Positions 1 through 8,630 are shown, counted from the first letter of the stretch. The stretch: 40,254 bases of DNA from an uncultured Bacteroidales bacterium (GCA_902798425.1 CADBWR010000042.1:1-40254); one strand, 5' to 3'. The notes: generated by a model not told the origin, from the letters alone. Program-made: numbers and translations.

Positions 1-1550
1 GAATCCAACAAATCTGCTTTATATTTATCATAGTCGTATTTATCCCATTCATACATGTCATTAAACGCTACTCCTTGTATAATGTCATGAATGAACTGAT
101 CTTTACGTACAGGTATAGGGTCAAAAGAATTTGGGAACTTTGCATATGACTCTCTGACATAATGTGGACGATATTGCAGAACAATTACACGATTTTCTTT
201 AATAGCATTATTCCCATTTATTGGCTTTAGAGCAGAGTAGTCGTAATACTTCACCTCTAATCGTGGAGAATATTCCTGTAGGCAAGTTGTTAATGCTCTT
301 TTCATGGACAAATCAATGCTCTTATCCAATACGATAGCTATTTTTAGTTTTTCTCCAAACTCATCTCGGGTCTTGCTCCTTATCAGTTTTTCCTTAATGA
401 TACAATTATGAATTATCGGTTTAACTGCCTTGGAGGCTCTTTCTAGTTGCCATTCTATTGACATTTGATAGTCTTCATCATTATAATCAGGAAAAGATTT
501 GTGAAGATAACTCGAGTATAGAGATATAAGTTCGTCACTTAGGCATAAAGAGAAACGGTTACGCTCTTGAATCCTATATTCCGATTCATCAAGTAACGAA
601 CCAAGCACATCAGAAAACAGTAACTGGTCATCAGGGATAAAAATGTGCTCATATGAATTGTTCCTCCCAAACATATAGTTGCTCTCTTCCTCATCGAAAG
701 TAATGTAATGGGGGTATTGGTAGAACTCTTTTTCACTTACCATGGGGAATTTCCGACAGAAGCCAATCCCCTTACTTATAGAATGACGAAGATGGAAAGG
801 CTTTTTTGAGAAAGCAAAGACGAAACAGTTCTTTAACCCCATCTTGTATGCCGTGTTCCAGCGTTCGAGTGAGCTTTCTTCTAACGAATTGACTTTGTCG
901 TTATTCGTATAGAACACAAAAAGGTTATCCACCATAACATACTCATCATCTCTTTTGTGCTCTCTAAGCTGGTCTCGTATATCGTCAGCATCGAGATTAT
1001 GGCACATAATCAAGTTCTTTTCAGTAAAGAGGTTGTCGGTTTCACCATAGAACTCAGAGATGAATTTATGCTTATCAGCTCTGGATACTTGCAAATCTCC
1101 TTCTCCGCAAATTATTATGTTCTTGTGTCCTTTCTCGCCAGAATAATTATCTGTTATACTACCCAATGTTTCTCGGATGTATTTAGCACATGGGACAGCG
1201 TACTGTTTCATGTGTTTTTCGTCTTCTTTTGTTCGAAGTACGATATTACGCATAGACGCAGCTCTTCTTTTAAGAAGCTCTCTATTATCATCGTTGTAAT
1301 ACAAAGATAACTTTAGAATAAGGAATTTCAACCACACTTCGCGAGCCCATTCTGGGGCATGTGGCATATAGATGATTGGGAAACAGATTTCTCCATCTTC
1401 TGCCTTCCTGTTCATATAATAATCCACAATGCTGTTCATCACGTTTATGAATCGACGAGCCGATTCCTTTTGTGTATGAACCATTGCATTGATGATGGAA
1501 TCGACCTCTGCAGATGATAGGTTGGCAATATTTTTAAATTCTTCTGTCAT
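1..1550 (-). CDS. Large unrecognised protein, C-terminus beyond left edge
   Basis: An uninterrupted minus-strand frame runs from the ATG at 1550 (MTEEFKNIANLSSAE...) to the window edge, giving at least 516 residues with no stop. I do not recognise the family. The first 130 residues look helical and charged. Near residue 145 a beta-strand-like stretch (KNIIICGEGDLQVS) begins what reads as an alpha/beta domain, and a second one (KLKIAIVLDKSIDLS, then VIVLQYRPHYV) sits in the last third. No signal peptide, membrane segment, Walker motif or obvious nuclease motif is visible. The start lies 11 bp after the stop of the NERD-helicase gene, so the two are almost certainly co-transcribed. It may be the sensor or effector partner of that enzyme; this is inferred from position only. 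Confidence 0.8.
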   Translation of the reverse strand, partial: MTEEFKNIANLSSAEVDSIINAMVHTQKESARRFINVMNSIVDYYMNRKAEDGEICFPIIYMPHAPEWAREVWLKFLILKLSLYYNDDNRELLKRRAASMRNIVLRTKEDEKHMKQYAVPCAKYIRETLGSITDNYSGEKGHKNIIICGEGDLQVSRADKHKFISEFYGETDNLFTEKNLIMCHNLDADDIRDQLREHKRDDEYVMVDNLFVFYTNNDKVNSLEESSLERWNTAYKMGLKNCFVFAFSKKPFHLRHSISKGIGFCRKFPMVSEKEFYQYPHYITFDEEESNYMFGRNNSYEHIFIPDDQLLFSDVLGSLLDESEYRIQERNRFSLCLSDELISLYSSYLHKSFPDYNDEDYQMSIEWQLERASKAVKPIIHNCIIKEKLIRSKTRDEFGEKLKIAIVLDKSIDLSMKRALTTCLQEYSPRLEVKYYDYSALKPINGNNAIKENRVIVLQYRPHYVRESYAKFPNSFDPIPVRKDQFIHDIIQGVAFNDMYEWDKYDYDKYKADLLD

Positions 1551-1561
1551 ATGAGCCGATA

Positions 1562-3304
1562 TCAATTTGACGAGTTAACTTTGTCAAGAAGTAATATTTC
1601 AAGATCAAACATTGCACGAGTCATTCCGACATATAGTTCAAACTTGTCTATTTCTTCCCGGTTGTTTAACACTAATAGTACATGCTTAGTTTCAAGCCCT
1701 TTGTAGGACAAAATTGTAGTTAAACACAACCTGTCTTCTTCATATCTGACATTCTCGGGCTTTAATTCTTTTATAAGTTCAATATCAGAAAGACGTTCAA
1801 ATAGTTGCTTGTTATGGGAGTCCGTCAGAACTACATACTCTGACCATTTCTTTTCCCCACTTCTCAAATCTGTTAGGAGGGCCTTTATATGCTTTACCAA
1901 TTCGTTAGTCCCTTGGTAGTGATGTATTTTTATAGCAGGGTCATTACTTCCCTCAATATCTCTTATTATTATGGAAGTCTGTGTCCCGTCTTCACTTTCC
2001 AAGATCTTGTTGGCTTCATCAACGATCTGCTTATTATTAGGAACTCTTTTGTTCTCATTCAAAACGAAATGGGTTCCATATCGCGAAATGTCTTCCGCGT
2101 AACTATCTAATTCTCGAATGTCTTTTCTATATCCTTGCTCAGTATCAAAGAAAACAAGGTATCTACCTGTTCCAAGACCATTACTGTTTATAGATGTAAG
2201 TGAATTTAGGACTTCCGCAGCCCCTTTGTCAAAAATGTCTTGCGCTTCATCAATGACAATAAAATCATATGGGATAAAGTCATCTGATTCGCGAAGTGTG
2301 TCAAACAGTCTCTTCATTTTCTCAATAAGGGATGAAGAACCTTCCTGAAAATCATCGAAGGTGACAAACTTGTGAATGGGGTCCAGTTTCGATATAAATG
2401 AAATAAACTGATATACCTCGCAATTCTCCAGCCCGACCTTTAACAGCTGATTGCGTACCGTCGCTGCCAGAAGATTATTCCAGCAAATATAAACGCCCCG
2501 TAAGGACTTGTATCTGCGGATAAATGCTTTCGCTATGGTTGTTTTACCAGTACCAGGGCCTCCCTCGATAATAATGCGATTGTTTTTCTCCAGACTCTTG
2601 AATGTATCGAGATTCTGAATGTTCAGCCAGTCAAGAATGCTTTGGTAACTGGTTTCTGTATAGCTGAAATCAGGGCGAATATTTGCGACCAGATGATGAA
2701 TCGCAATATCTACCTCAGTTGGCTTCAAATCCTCAGTAAACCAATGTTTTCTCTCTTTGTCAATGCTAAGTACTGATAGACAGAACTCAGCAAAAGACTC
2801 TGATTGATTCTCCTGTTGGTATGCAGACCATAATTTATATCCCATATCCAACTTGGGAAGATGGTTCGTGTGAGCCATCTTTGTGTGCGGGAACGCACAT
2901 ACCGTGTCTATAAAGATTTGGCTGCTATTAATAATCTTGTTGTTCAGCAACGCATATTTGTAGTCTTCAGCTTGCTGGAAAGGCGACCTGTCCATAGTCA
3001 TCCCGTCTCCTTTGCTAAAGAAGAACTGACCATTTTGGATACCAACGTTACCACCTTTTACTTCAACAACGAGTGCCCCTTTTTCACATACTAAGAAGAA
3101 ATCAATTTGAATTTCGGATTGTCTGCTATTACCAATGGGCAAACGCAAATCATGCCAAAAATGCCAGGTAAGATTGCTCTTCTCACAATCTTTCCATATC
3201 CTGCGATACATGTCTATTTCACCATATAATGGTGTTCCATCATTATGTTTGATGATGGTTTCCAAATTGTTCAGGTTTTTATAGTCATGACTTATTATTG
3301 GCAT
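1562..3304 (-). CDS. NERD-domain nuclease fused to a superfamily 1-like helicase
   Basis: 580 aa. The N-terminal part is a NERD (nuclease-related) domain with a PD-(D/E)XK-like residue set: E29 in YGEID, D68 in EIQIDFF and E81/K83 in VVEVKGG, followed by the PFQQAEDYK motif typical of NERD proteins (about 108-116). The C-terminal part is a P-loop helicase: Walker A GGPGTGKTT at 248-256, Walker B/DEAD-like IVIDEAQD at 349-356, and a late YVGMTRA motif near 560, as in UvrD/DUF2075-type proteins. The expected activity is ATP-dependent DNA processing coupled to cleavage. It stops 11 bp before the downstream unknown gene and starts 13 bp after the radical SAM gene, so it is the centre of a five-gene operon. 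NERD-helicases are common in mobile elements and defence islands, but the fusion alone does not prove defence. Confidence 0.88.
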   Translation of the reverse strand: MPIISHDYKNLNNLETIIKHNDGTPLYGEIDMYRRIWKDCEKSNLTWHFWHDLRLPIGNSRQSEIQIDFFLVCEKGALVVEVKGGNVGIQNGQFFFSKGDGMTMDRSPFQQAEDYKYALLNNKIINSSQIFIDTVCAFPHTKMAHTNHLPKLDMGYKLWSAYQQENQSESFAEFCLSVLSIDKERKHWFTEDLKPTEVDIAIHHLVANIRPDFSYTETSYQSILDWLNIQNLDTFKSLEKNNRIIIEGGPGTGKTTIAKAFIRRYKSLRGVYICWNNLLAATVRNQLLKVGLENCEVYQFISFISKLDPIHKFVTFDDFQEGSSSLIEKMKRLFDTLRESDDFIPYDFIVIDEAQDIFDKGAAEVLNSLTSINSNGLGTGRYLVFFDTEQGYRKDIRELDSYAEDISRYGTHFVLNENKRVPNNKQIVDEANKILESEDGTQTSIIIRDIEGSNDPAIKIHHYQGTNELVKHIKALLTDLRSGEKKWSEYVVLTDSHNKQLFERLSDIELIKELKPENVRYEEDRLCLTTILSYKGLETKHVLLVLNNREEIDKFELYVGMTRAMFDLEILLLDKVNSSN

Positions 3305-3317
3305 ATCTCAATTTTCT

Positions 3318-4644
3318 TTACTCCCAAAGTTTGGGATCTTTTAAGTTAGACATCTTATAGTTAAACATTTCAAGTAGTTCCTCTCGATGTTCAGGAAACA
3401 TCTCTAGTGTATCAAGTAGAGTCTGCAAGGTTTTGCAAATTTTTCGCACTTTACCTCGCGAATCTTCTCTATCGTAATATCCCGTTTCATAATCCCGTTG
3501 GAACTCTTCAAATGGCTTTATGGGCTTAAGAACTTCAAAACCTGCGCCTTGTTCCCAGAACGTTTGGTTACGATAAGAATATTCCCAGAACGACATCTTC
3601 TTGTAGAAGGCCTGCTGATTACACCAGCGGGCGATTTGAATGTACAAGTTTGAAATCGGAGCGTTGTGGTAGTCTTCATGACGCATTAGGTAACCTACAC
3701 AACCGTAAGTCATCAGCACCTTGATGCGCTGAAAGATTTCCCATATATCACGATAGAATTTCTGATAACCTTGCTCTGTTTGTTTAAATCCGCAGAACAG
3801 GTAGAATTTTGTACCCTTCTTGGGATTGTAATGCTTCCAGATCTTTAAGGCTCTTTCTATTAGTGGACGGTCTTTCCAATTATCAAAGGCAAAGATAAAG
3901 TCACCATGATACTTCGTTTTCGAGAGCATCTCGGCCATCTCCTCACCATGAGGACTTTGTGCCAGCATACGCTCGTCAAGCCCTTGACGGAACTGAAAAG
4001 GTCGTCCCGTGTTTATCAGCTGTTGCAGTCTGGCACGCCAAATGGCAGGGTCGGCTGCAAGGAAGTTATCATCCCACAGATAGATATAGGGGCGCACCAA
4101 TCGGCCTTGATCATCACGTTCTTCATCAAGGAACCATTCAAGGTCGGAATACGGGAAGATTTTGTCTTCTAACTTGTTGATGCAGAATGGGCAATGACGG
4201 ATGCAACCACGAGTAAGGAAGCCTATGCTGTACTGCTGGTAGTCTTTGTACTTATCACGCTTAAACCCTTCGGCCACCTTACGGTCAACAAATGAATCAT
4301 AAAGATGATAGTAAGGCATTTGGCGAGCAAGGTCAATTCCATTTTTTCGGGGGCCACCACGAAGATTAGGATATTGGCAAAGTGCCACCTCTTCGGAATT
4401 TACGCTTCTGGGCGGGAGTAGCATTCTCATAGAACGCTGGCATCTGGGTGAACGTGAACACGCGGGATATATAGATTAGTTTGTAAGGTGTGATATCCTC
4501 GTCCTGATCTATAATCAGTTTGAAGTCAATGCCGTTGTCATTTAGGAATCCTGCCAGTTTCATCAAGACAAGATTAGGGTGCCGCGTCCCGTTGCAAAGC
4601 AGGTCGGCATCCACAAGTCCTATCTTGAGTTTCTTTTTTGGCAT
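3318..4644 (-). pseudogene. Radical SAM enzyme, split by a frameshift
   Basis: Two overlapping minus-strand frames form one protein of about 440 aa. The first (4644 to stop at 4366, 92 aa) is the N-terminal domain GLVDADLLCNGTRHPNLVLM..., like the B12-binding-type front domain of this radical SAM group, and reads to KFRRGGT before a stop. The second (open from 4430 to 3318) carries the cluster motif RGCIRHCPFC (CX3CX2C, C76/C80/C83 in that frame), which binds the 4Fe-4S cluster that cleaves S-adenosylmethionine. Skipping one base just after the codons for RRGGT (about 4380) joins them into a continuous protein (…CQYPNLRGGPRKNG…). A 2-base loss would restore the usual RRGGTG motif. It may be a real mutation, a sequencing error or, less likely, programmed frameshifting. 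The substrate is unknown. The gene sits between the 85-aa gene and the NERD-helicase. Confidence 0.82.
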
Positions 4645-4650
4645 ATTGGG

Positions 4651-4908
4651 TTAGTTCATTACAAGGTCGCCCTTGTGCAGACACACAAGATAATTATCGT
4701 CAATCAGTACCAGTGCATCCGTTTCAGGGACTGACCACTCCGCAAGCTCACCAAAACCCATATCTTTTGCTTCACAAGCCTGCACTTCTCGCCAACCCTT
4801 CGTGTTGGCCAATTGCTCCAATGTCTTAGCGGTTTCTTCCTCCACCAAATCCATCAGGCAACTCCACTCTTGATACATTCCACCTACGGGTATTGTCAGA
4901 TTATTCAT
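4651..4908 (-). CDS. Small hypothetical protein (85 aa)
   Basis: 85 aa, acidic, not recognised. It starts MNNLTIPVGGMYQEWSCLMDLVEEE and ends with a beta-rich stretch (SVPETDALVLIDDNYLVCLHKGDLVMN). There is no signal peptide or membrane segment. It lies 6 bp after the XRE gene stop and 7 bp before the start of the radical SAM gene, so it is the second gene of the operon. The tight packing suggests a function tied to the radical SAM enzyme, for example a small partner or substrate-binding protein, but nothing in the sequence proves this. Confidence 0.72.
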   Translation of the reverse strand: MNNLTIPVGGMYQEWSCLMDLVEEETAKTLEQLANTKGWREVQACEAKDMGFGELAEWSVPETDALVLIDDNYLVCLHKGDLVMN

Positions 4909-4913
4909 ATAGT

Positions 4914-5138
4914 TTAATCGTTTTTATCAAGTTCTTCATACCTGACGAGGTCTTTTAGTTCTACGTCAAGTAACCTGGTTATTTTCATCAACATCTCTAA
5001 TGGAGGCTGTGATGAGTTAGTACACCACTTAGATACAGTTGTTGGCGAGCATCCCAACTCTTTGGATAGCCAAAGATTGGACTTCTTCTTCTCCACCAGT
5101 ATCACTTTTAAGCGATTGAGGTCTTTGTTAGCAGCCAT
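4914..5138 (-). CDS. XRE-family helix-turn-helix regulator
   Basis: 74 aa. A classical Cro/cI HTH covers almost the whole protein: LWLSKELGCSPTTVSKWCTNSSQ is helix-turn-recognition helix, followed by the usual PPLEMLMKITRLLDVELKDLV. It is the first gene of the operon and is preceded by its own promoter, with the -7 box TATCTTTG on the minus strand at 5162-5169. A compact XRE protein in first position fits an autoregulator or controller (C-protein-like) keeping a potentially toxic operon at a set level. No operator repeat is obvious near the promoter. Confidence 0.88.
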   Translation of the reverse strand: MAANKDLNRLKVILVEKKKSNLWLSKELGCSPTTVSKWCTNSSQPPLEMLMKITRLLDVELKDLVRYEELDKND

Positions 5139-5161
5139 ATCTTCATATTATATAATCGCTA

Positions 5162-5169
5162 CAAAGATA
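5162..5169 (-). promoter_or_regulatory. Bacteroidetes -7 box for the XRE/NERD operon
   Basis: The minus strand reads TATCTTTG, matching TAnnTTTG, 24 bp before the XRE start codon. This gives a short leader of about 15 nt. The -33 box is weak in an A/T-rich stretch around 5190. Confidence 0.6.
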
Positions 5170-5471
5170 CGAACTTTATTCTAAAAAAACGACTTAATAG
5201 CTAAATAATTTGAGAAATTTAATGAAAATAGTTCATTTTATAGATAGAAGTAGGCCAAAATCGTGTTGCCTCGCCACCTTCTCAGATAACGAGGCCCGTT
5301 TGAGGTTCCAAATAGTCGGCCAAAACTTAATGTTACCAACCTCGGCGGGATACGCCTATATTTATAACGTTTGAGAACCGTTTTTTATTGCAAAAAGAGG
5401 GTTGGGAGTCTAAACTCCGTTATTTTTGCCAAGAGCAGGCGGCAATGTGGAGTTTGGCTATAAGAGGGTTT
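5170..5471. other. Intergenic stretch, no gene seen
   Basis: About 300 bp between the XRE operon and the next small gene. The first 70 bp are AT-rich promoter DNA; the rest is more mixed. A hairpin GGAGT-CTAA-ACTCC at 5407-5420 is followed by GTTATTTTTG on the plus strand and could be a weak terminator. I see no ORF, tRNA or long repeat. Confidence 0.5.
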
Positions 5472-5729
5472 TCAGCCAATGGTGAGCAGTCGATTGGCAA
5501 TAATATCGTACTTGACGGGATGGGCGAAACTTATGGTCTTACCATCATAGACGGCTGACACATCAATACTGCGACGTTGGAACTCGTCGATGAGTGCGTG
5601 GTCGTGATAGGCGCGCATACTAGTCCAGCCGGTATTACCGACCTGATAATTGAATACTGTTACTAACTCGGGAATCTGCATGTCTGCGAACTGCAGGGCA
5701 TACTTCGTGTAATAAATGTGATTTCGCAT
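5472..5729 (-). CDS. Small hypothetical protein (85 aa)
   Basis: 85 aa, MRNHIYYTKYALQFADMQI... with many aromatic residues, no signal peptide and no membrane segment. I do not recognise the family. It has its own promoter: minus-strand TAATTTTG at 5842-5849, which leaves a leader of about 105 nt that looks structured. The gene stands alone, with the divergent DUF4238 gene on one side and an empty stretch on the other. Its reality rests on the promoter, the plausible amino-acid composition and the absence of a competing frame. Confidence 0.6.
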   Translation of the reverse strand: MRNHIYYTKYALQFADMQIPELVTVFNYQVGNTGWTSMRAYHDHALIDEFQRRSIDVSAVYDGKTISFAHPVKYDIIANRLLTIG

Positions 5730-5841
5730 AACTTTTTGAAGTTTATAAATGTTGCTTCCGCATCGTACTGACCACCGTGGCTAAGCTAAAGCTCGGTTGG
5801 CGAGTCACCCTTTCGGACACTGCTCTTGATGCTTGTGGGTA

Positions 5842-5899
5842 CAAAATTACTACTATTTTTTAAAAAGCAATCAAAAATCTGTTTTTTTTCATAATTTTG
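5842..5899. promoter_or_regulatory. Divergent promoter pair
   Basis: Minus-strand -7 box TAATTTTG (5842-5849) serves the 85-aa gene. Plus-strand -7 box TAATTTTG (5892-5899) serves the DUF4238 gene, leaving a leader of about 105-110 nt for each. Both lie in a T/A-rich stretch and could share upstream control. Confidence 0.55.
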
Positions 5900-6012
5900 C
5901 ACCCAATAAATACATTAAATGCTTGCATGAAGCTGATTTTTGAACCTCAGGAATGATTTCGGAGGTGAAAAGGAACAAAGAATAATGGAAATTCTGAAAA
6001 GCAATTATCAAT

Positions 6013-7002
6013 ATGAGTAAAGATCATTATTTGCCTCAGTTTTACCTCAGAGGGTTTAGAGATAAACATAAGCAATTACATTATTGTAGGGTAGAGTTTG
6101 ATACATACAGAAGTACAAGTACTTCCGGGATATACTATTCTCCAGGGCTTAATAATATTGATTTAGGGAAGAATGGAACATTCAATTTAGAAGAAGTCTT
6201 CTTCAAAGAGAAGGATAACTGCTATTCGAAGGCATTTGAAGATATGCGAGAAAAATATTTCTATGACATTCATGAAATGCCAGCACAGGTAAAAGCGGAT
6301 ATAGTTGAATTTGTCCTTGGTTTATATTGGAGAGTGCCTGGAGGCTTGAAACGAGTAATTGACCTATTGGAAAATGAAGGGATAGTTGATCCATACGTAG
6401 ATCCAAATGGAAGAATCTACACCAACAAAGATGTTCCAAATATCATACAGCTCCTAAAAGAAAATGAAGAATACCAGAAAGTTCTTATGCCAACAGTGTA
6501 TGATGAAAATGTTGCCATGCATAATTGGTTCGATATAGATCGGAAATTCTACATCTATGAAACATATGAACCTCTTATTATCGGTGATATACCCTTTGTT
6601 CCACTAAAATCTGAAAATAAAAGGGGTAAAATATTAGAGGAGTTTATGATACCTTTAGACATGAATCATGTCCTTGTATACGCAGAGAATCATCCAAAAT
6701 TTTTGGAAAGTAATTTGTTATACCATTTTAATCTCTGTGTCATAGATGGCGCTTCTGAAAAGATCTCATGCTGCGATGAGAACTATTTAAAAGAGATGAT
6801 AAATCGAGTAAAGTCTATTAAAGAACGTTTTGGTTCTATGGGAATTAGGAACCTTAAGGACAAATTACTGGCACCACTTATAGAATTTGAATCTCAATTC
6901 GATTCTTTTCAAGATTTTGTGAACCGCATAAAAAGCGACGAGTTTAAGAATCTGGCAACCCAAGAAGCGATTGATCACATTATAAATAAATTCGGACAGT
7001 AG
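6013..7002 (+). CDS. DUF4238 family protein
   Basis: 329 aa. The N-terminus SKDHYLPQFYLRGFRDKHKQL is the signature of DUF4238 (H-Y-x-P-x-F-x-L-R-x-F), followed by a conserved region around FNLEEVFFKEKDNCYSKAFEDM. The function of the family is not known; its members are scattered and frequent in mobile islands. The protein looks soluble. It has its own promoter at 5892-5899 and ends 54 bp before dinB in the same direction, so the two may be co-transcribed. The start at 6013 is chosen because the conserved motif begins at residue 4. Confidence 0.82.
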   Translation: MSKDHYLPQFYLRGFRDKHKQLHYCRVEFDTYRSTSTSGIYYSPGLNNIDLGKNGTFNLEEVFFKEKDNCYSKAFEDMREKYFYDIHEMPAQVKADIVEFVLGLYWRVPGGLKRVIDLLENEGIVDPYVDPNGRIYTNKDVPNIIQLLKENEEYQKVLMPTVYDENVAMHNWFDIDRKFYIYETYEPLIIGDIPFVPLKSENKRGKILEEFMIPLDMNHVLVYAENHPKFLESNLLYHFNLCVIDGASEKISCCDENYLKEMINRVKSIKERFGSMGIRNLKDKLLAPLIEFESQFDSFQDFVNRIKSDEFKNLATQEAIDHIINKFGQ

Positions 7003-7056
7003 AAAGGACAGTATTGTAATTACTGAGCACGCAAGCATGAAATTATTATTCATATT

Positions 7057-8151
7057 ATGAAGGTCATCCACGTGGATATGGATCAGTTCTTTGCCGCTGT
7101 GGAACAGCGCGACAATCCAGGACTAAAAGGCAAGCCGATAGCGGTTGGCCATGATGCCGAACGTGGAGTTGTCAGCACTGCCAGTTACGAAGCACGGCGG
7201 TTTGGCGTTCACTCGGCACAATCCATTCAGGTGGCCAAGCGGCTCTGCCCGCAGCTTATTATCGTAGAACCGCACTTCCAACGATATAAGGAGGTATCGG
7301 CACAACTGCACGAAATCTTCCATGACTACACAGACCTGATAGAACCCATATCACTCGACGAGGCGTTCCTTGATGTAACAAATAACAAAAAGGGAATAGA
7401 ACTTGGAATTGATATAGCGAAGGAAATTAAGCAGCGCATATTTGAAACGACAGGACTGACGGCATCGGCTGGCGTAAGCTATTGTAAGTTCCTTGCGAAG
7501 ATTGCTTCCGACTGGCGGAAACCTGATGGCCTGACGGTAATCCATCCAGACCGAGCACTCGACTTTATCTCGCAGTTGAAGGTGGAAAAGATATGGGGTG
7601 TAGGGCAAAAGACCGCTGAGAAGATGCACTTCATGGGTATCTTTACGGGTGCTGACCTGCGCAACCAGTCGCAACAACGGCTAACAGAGGTGTTTGGCAA
7701 GATGGGGCAGGTATTCTACAACTTCGCCCGTGGCATTGACAACCGACCTGTTATCAGTGAGTGGGAACGTAAATCGGTAAGTTGTGAGCAGACCTTCGAG
7801 AAGGACATCAGTGACCAGTCGGCTGCCATCATTGAACTTTAACACACTGTCCTCGAACTGGAGCGTCGTATTGCAAAGAATGAGTTTGAAGGCCGAACAT
7901 TAACGCTAAAAATCAAGTTCCAGGACTTTCAGCAGATTACGCGTAGCATCACTGTTGAGCATATCCTCCGCACTAAGGATAACATTTTGCCTCTGGCCAA
8001 GCAATTGCTACGTCAGGTAGAGTTTCATTCCCACCCAATTCGCCTTTTGGGCCTTGGTGTTTCCAATCAAAGAGGAGAAACTGAAGATGAAAAGCCACGA
8101 TGGATAGAGCTTGAATTGGAGTTTGAGAAATGGCCAGACAAACAACTATAG
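7057..8151 (+). pseudogene. dinB: DNA polymerase IV (Y-family), interrupted by an in-frame stop
   Basis: Error-prone translesion polymerase. The start KVIHVDMDQFFAAVE carries the first metal-binding Asp (D7), YEARRFGV is the finger motif, and SLDEAFLDV (D101, E102) is the catalytic palm motif. HhH-like IWGVGQKTAEKMHFMGI follows. At 7840-7842 a TAA interrupts the frame after IIEL; the same frame then continues without shift as HTVLELERRIAKNEF... through the little-finger domain to the TAG at 8149-8151. Total length is 364 codons, normal for DinB, so this is a single nonsense change (probably from a Tyr or Gln codon). The 261-aa product keeps the catalytic core but lacks most of the little finger, which holds DNA and binds the sliding clamp, so it is probably inactive or impaired. 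Confidence 0.9.
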
Positions 8152-8168
8152 TACTGTTTTTGTATCTT

Positions 8169-8459
8169 TTATTGTTCGCTCTTCAGTAATTCTGTCTTAA
8201 TAATAATCGGTTTGCCACAGTGAGGACATGTTTGAATGTTTACTTCGTCCTTGCTATTGCTATATTTTTTTATGATGTCTTCAGGAGAGACCAGAAGCTC
8301 CCACACATCTACATCAAGTGCTGAAGCTATCTTTTCCAGTGTTGTATAAGATGGTTTGCCCGACAAGATTTGCGACAACCCGATTGGAGTCATGCCAAGC
8401 TTTTCTGCAAACTCCTTCTGTGTAATCCCCTTTATTTTTAGTAGCTCTTTTACCCTCAT
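8169..8459 (-). CDS. XRE regulator with C-terminal zinc-ribbon-like motif
   Basis: 96 aa. The N-terminal HTH reads KGITQKEFAEKLGMTPIGLSQILSG, followed by KPSYTTLEKIASALDVDVWELL, a standard Cro/cI layout. The last third has TCPHCGKPIIIKTE, half of a zinc ribbon (CxxC), so it could dimerise through zinc. It is transcribed away from the DUF559 gene. Its -7 box (TATCTTTG, minus, 8488-8495) and the first of three operator-like repeats (8511-8530) lie just upstream, which fits autorepression. Confidence 0.88.
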   Translation of the reverse strand: MRVKELLKIKGITQKEFAEKLGMTPIGLSQILSGKPSYTTLEKIASALDVDVWELLVSPEDIIKKYSNSKDEVNIQTCPHCGKPIIIKTELLKSEQ

Positions 8460-8487
8460 ATTAGTTCTCTTATTTTCTTTTCATTTG

Positions 8488-8599
8488 CAAAGATAGTCAG
8501 AAATATCAATATTAAAGTATTTGATTTAATAAATAATGTTAAATTAAAGTATATAATTGAATATTTATTTGGATAATTAAAGTATTTTGTTTAACTTTG
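8488..8599. promoter_or_regulatory. Divergent promoters with three spaced operator-like repeats
   Basis: Minus promoter: TATCTTTG at 8488-8495 for the XRE gene. Plus promoter: TAACTTTG at 8592-8599 for the DUF559 gene. Between them lie three direct copies of a 20-bp site beginning ATTAAAGTAT: 8511-8530 (ATTAAAGTATTTGATTTAAT), 8543-8562 (ATTAAAGTATATAATTGAAT) and 8576-8595 (ATTAAAGTATTTTGTTTAAC). Each is a loose palindrome (ATTAAA...TTTAAT). Spacing is 32 and 33 bp, three helical turns, so all face the same side of the DNA. The outer copies overlap the two promoters. Confidence 0.7.
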
Positions 8600-8630
8600 C
8601 ATCAGAAATAATAATAAAAGCTATAATAAT

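Noticed and set aside
957-1310. 117-aa plus-strand frame
   Set aside because: It lies fully inside the long minus-strand gene that runs off the left edge; its composition (Phe/Ser/Cys-rich) is that of an antisense shadow.
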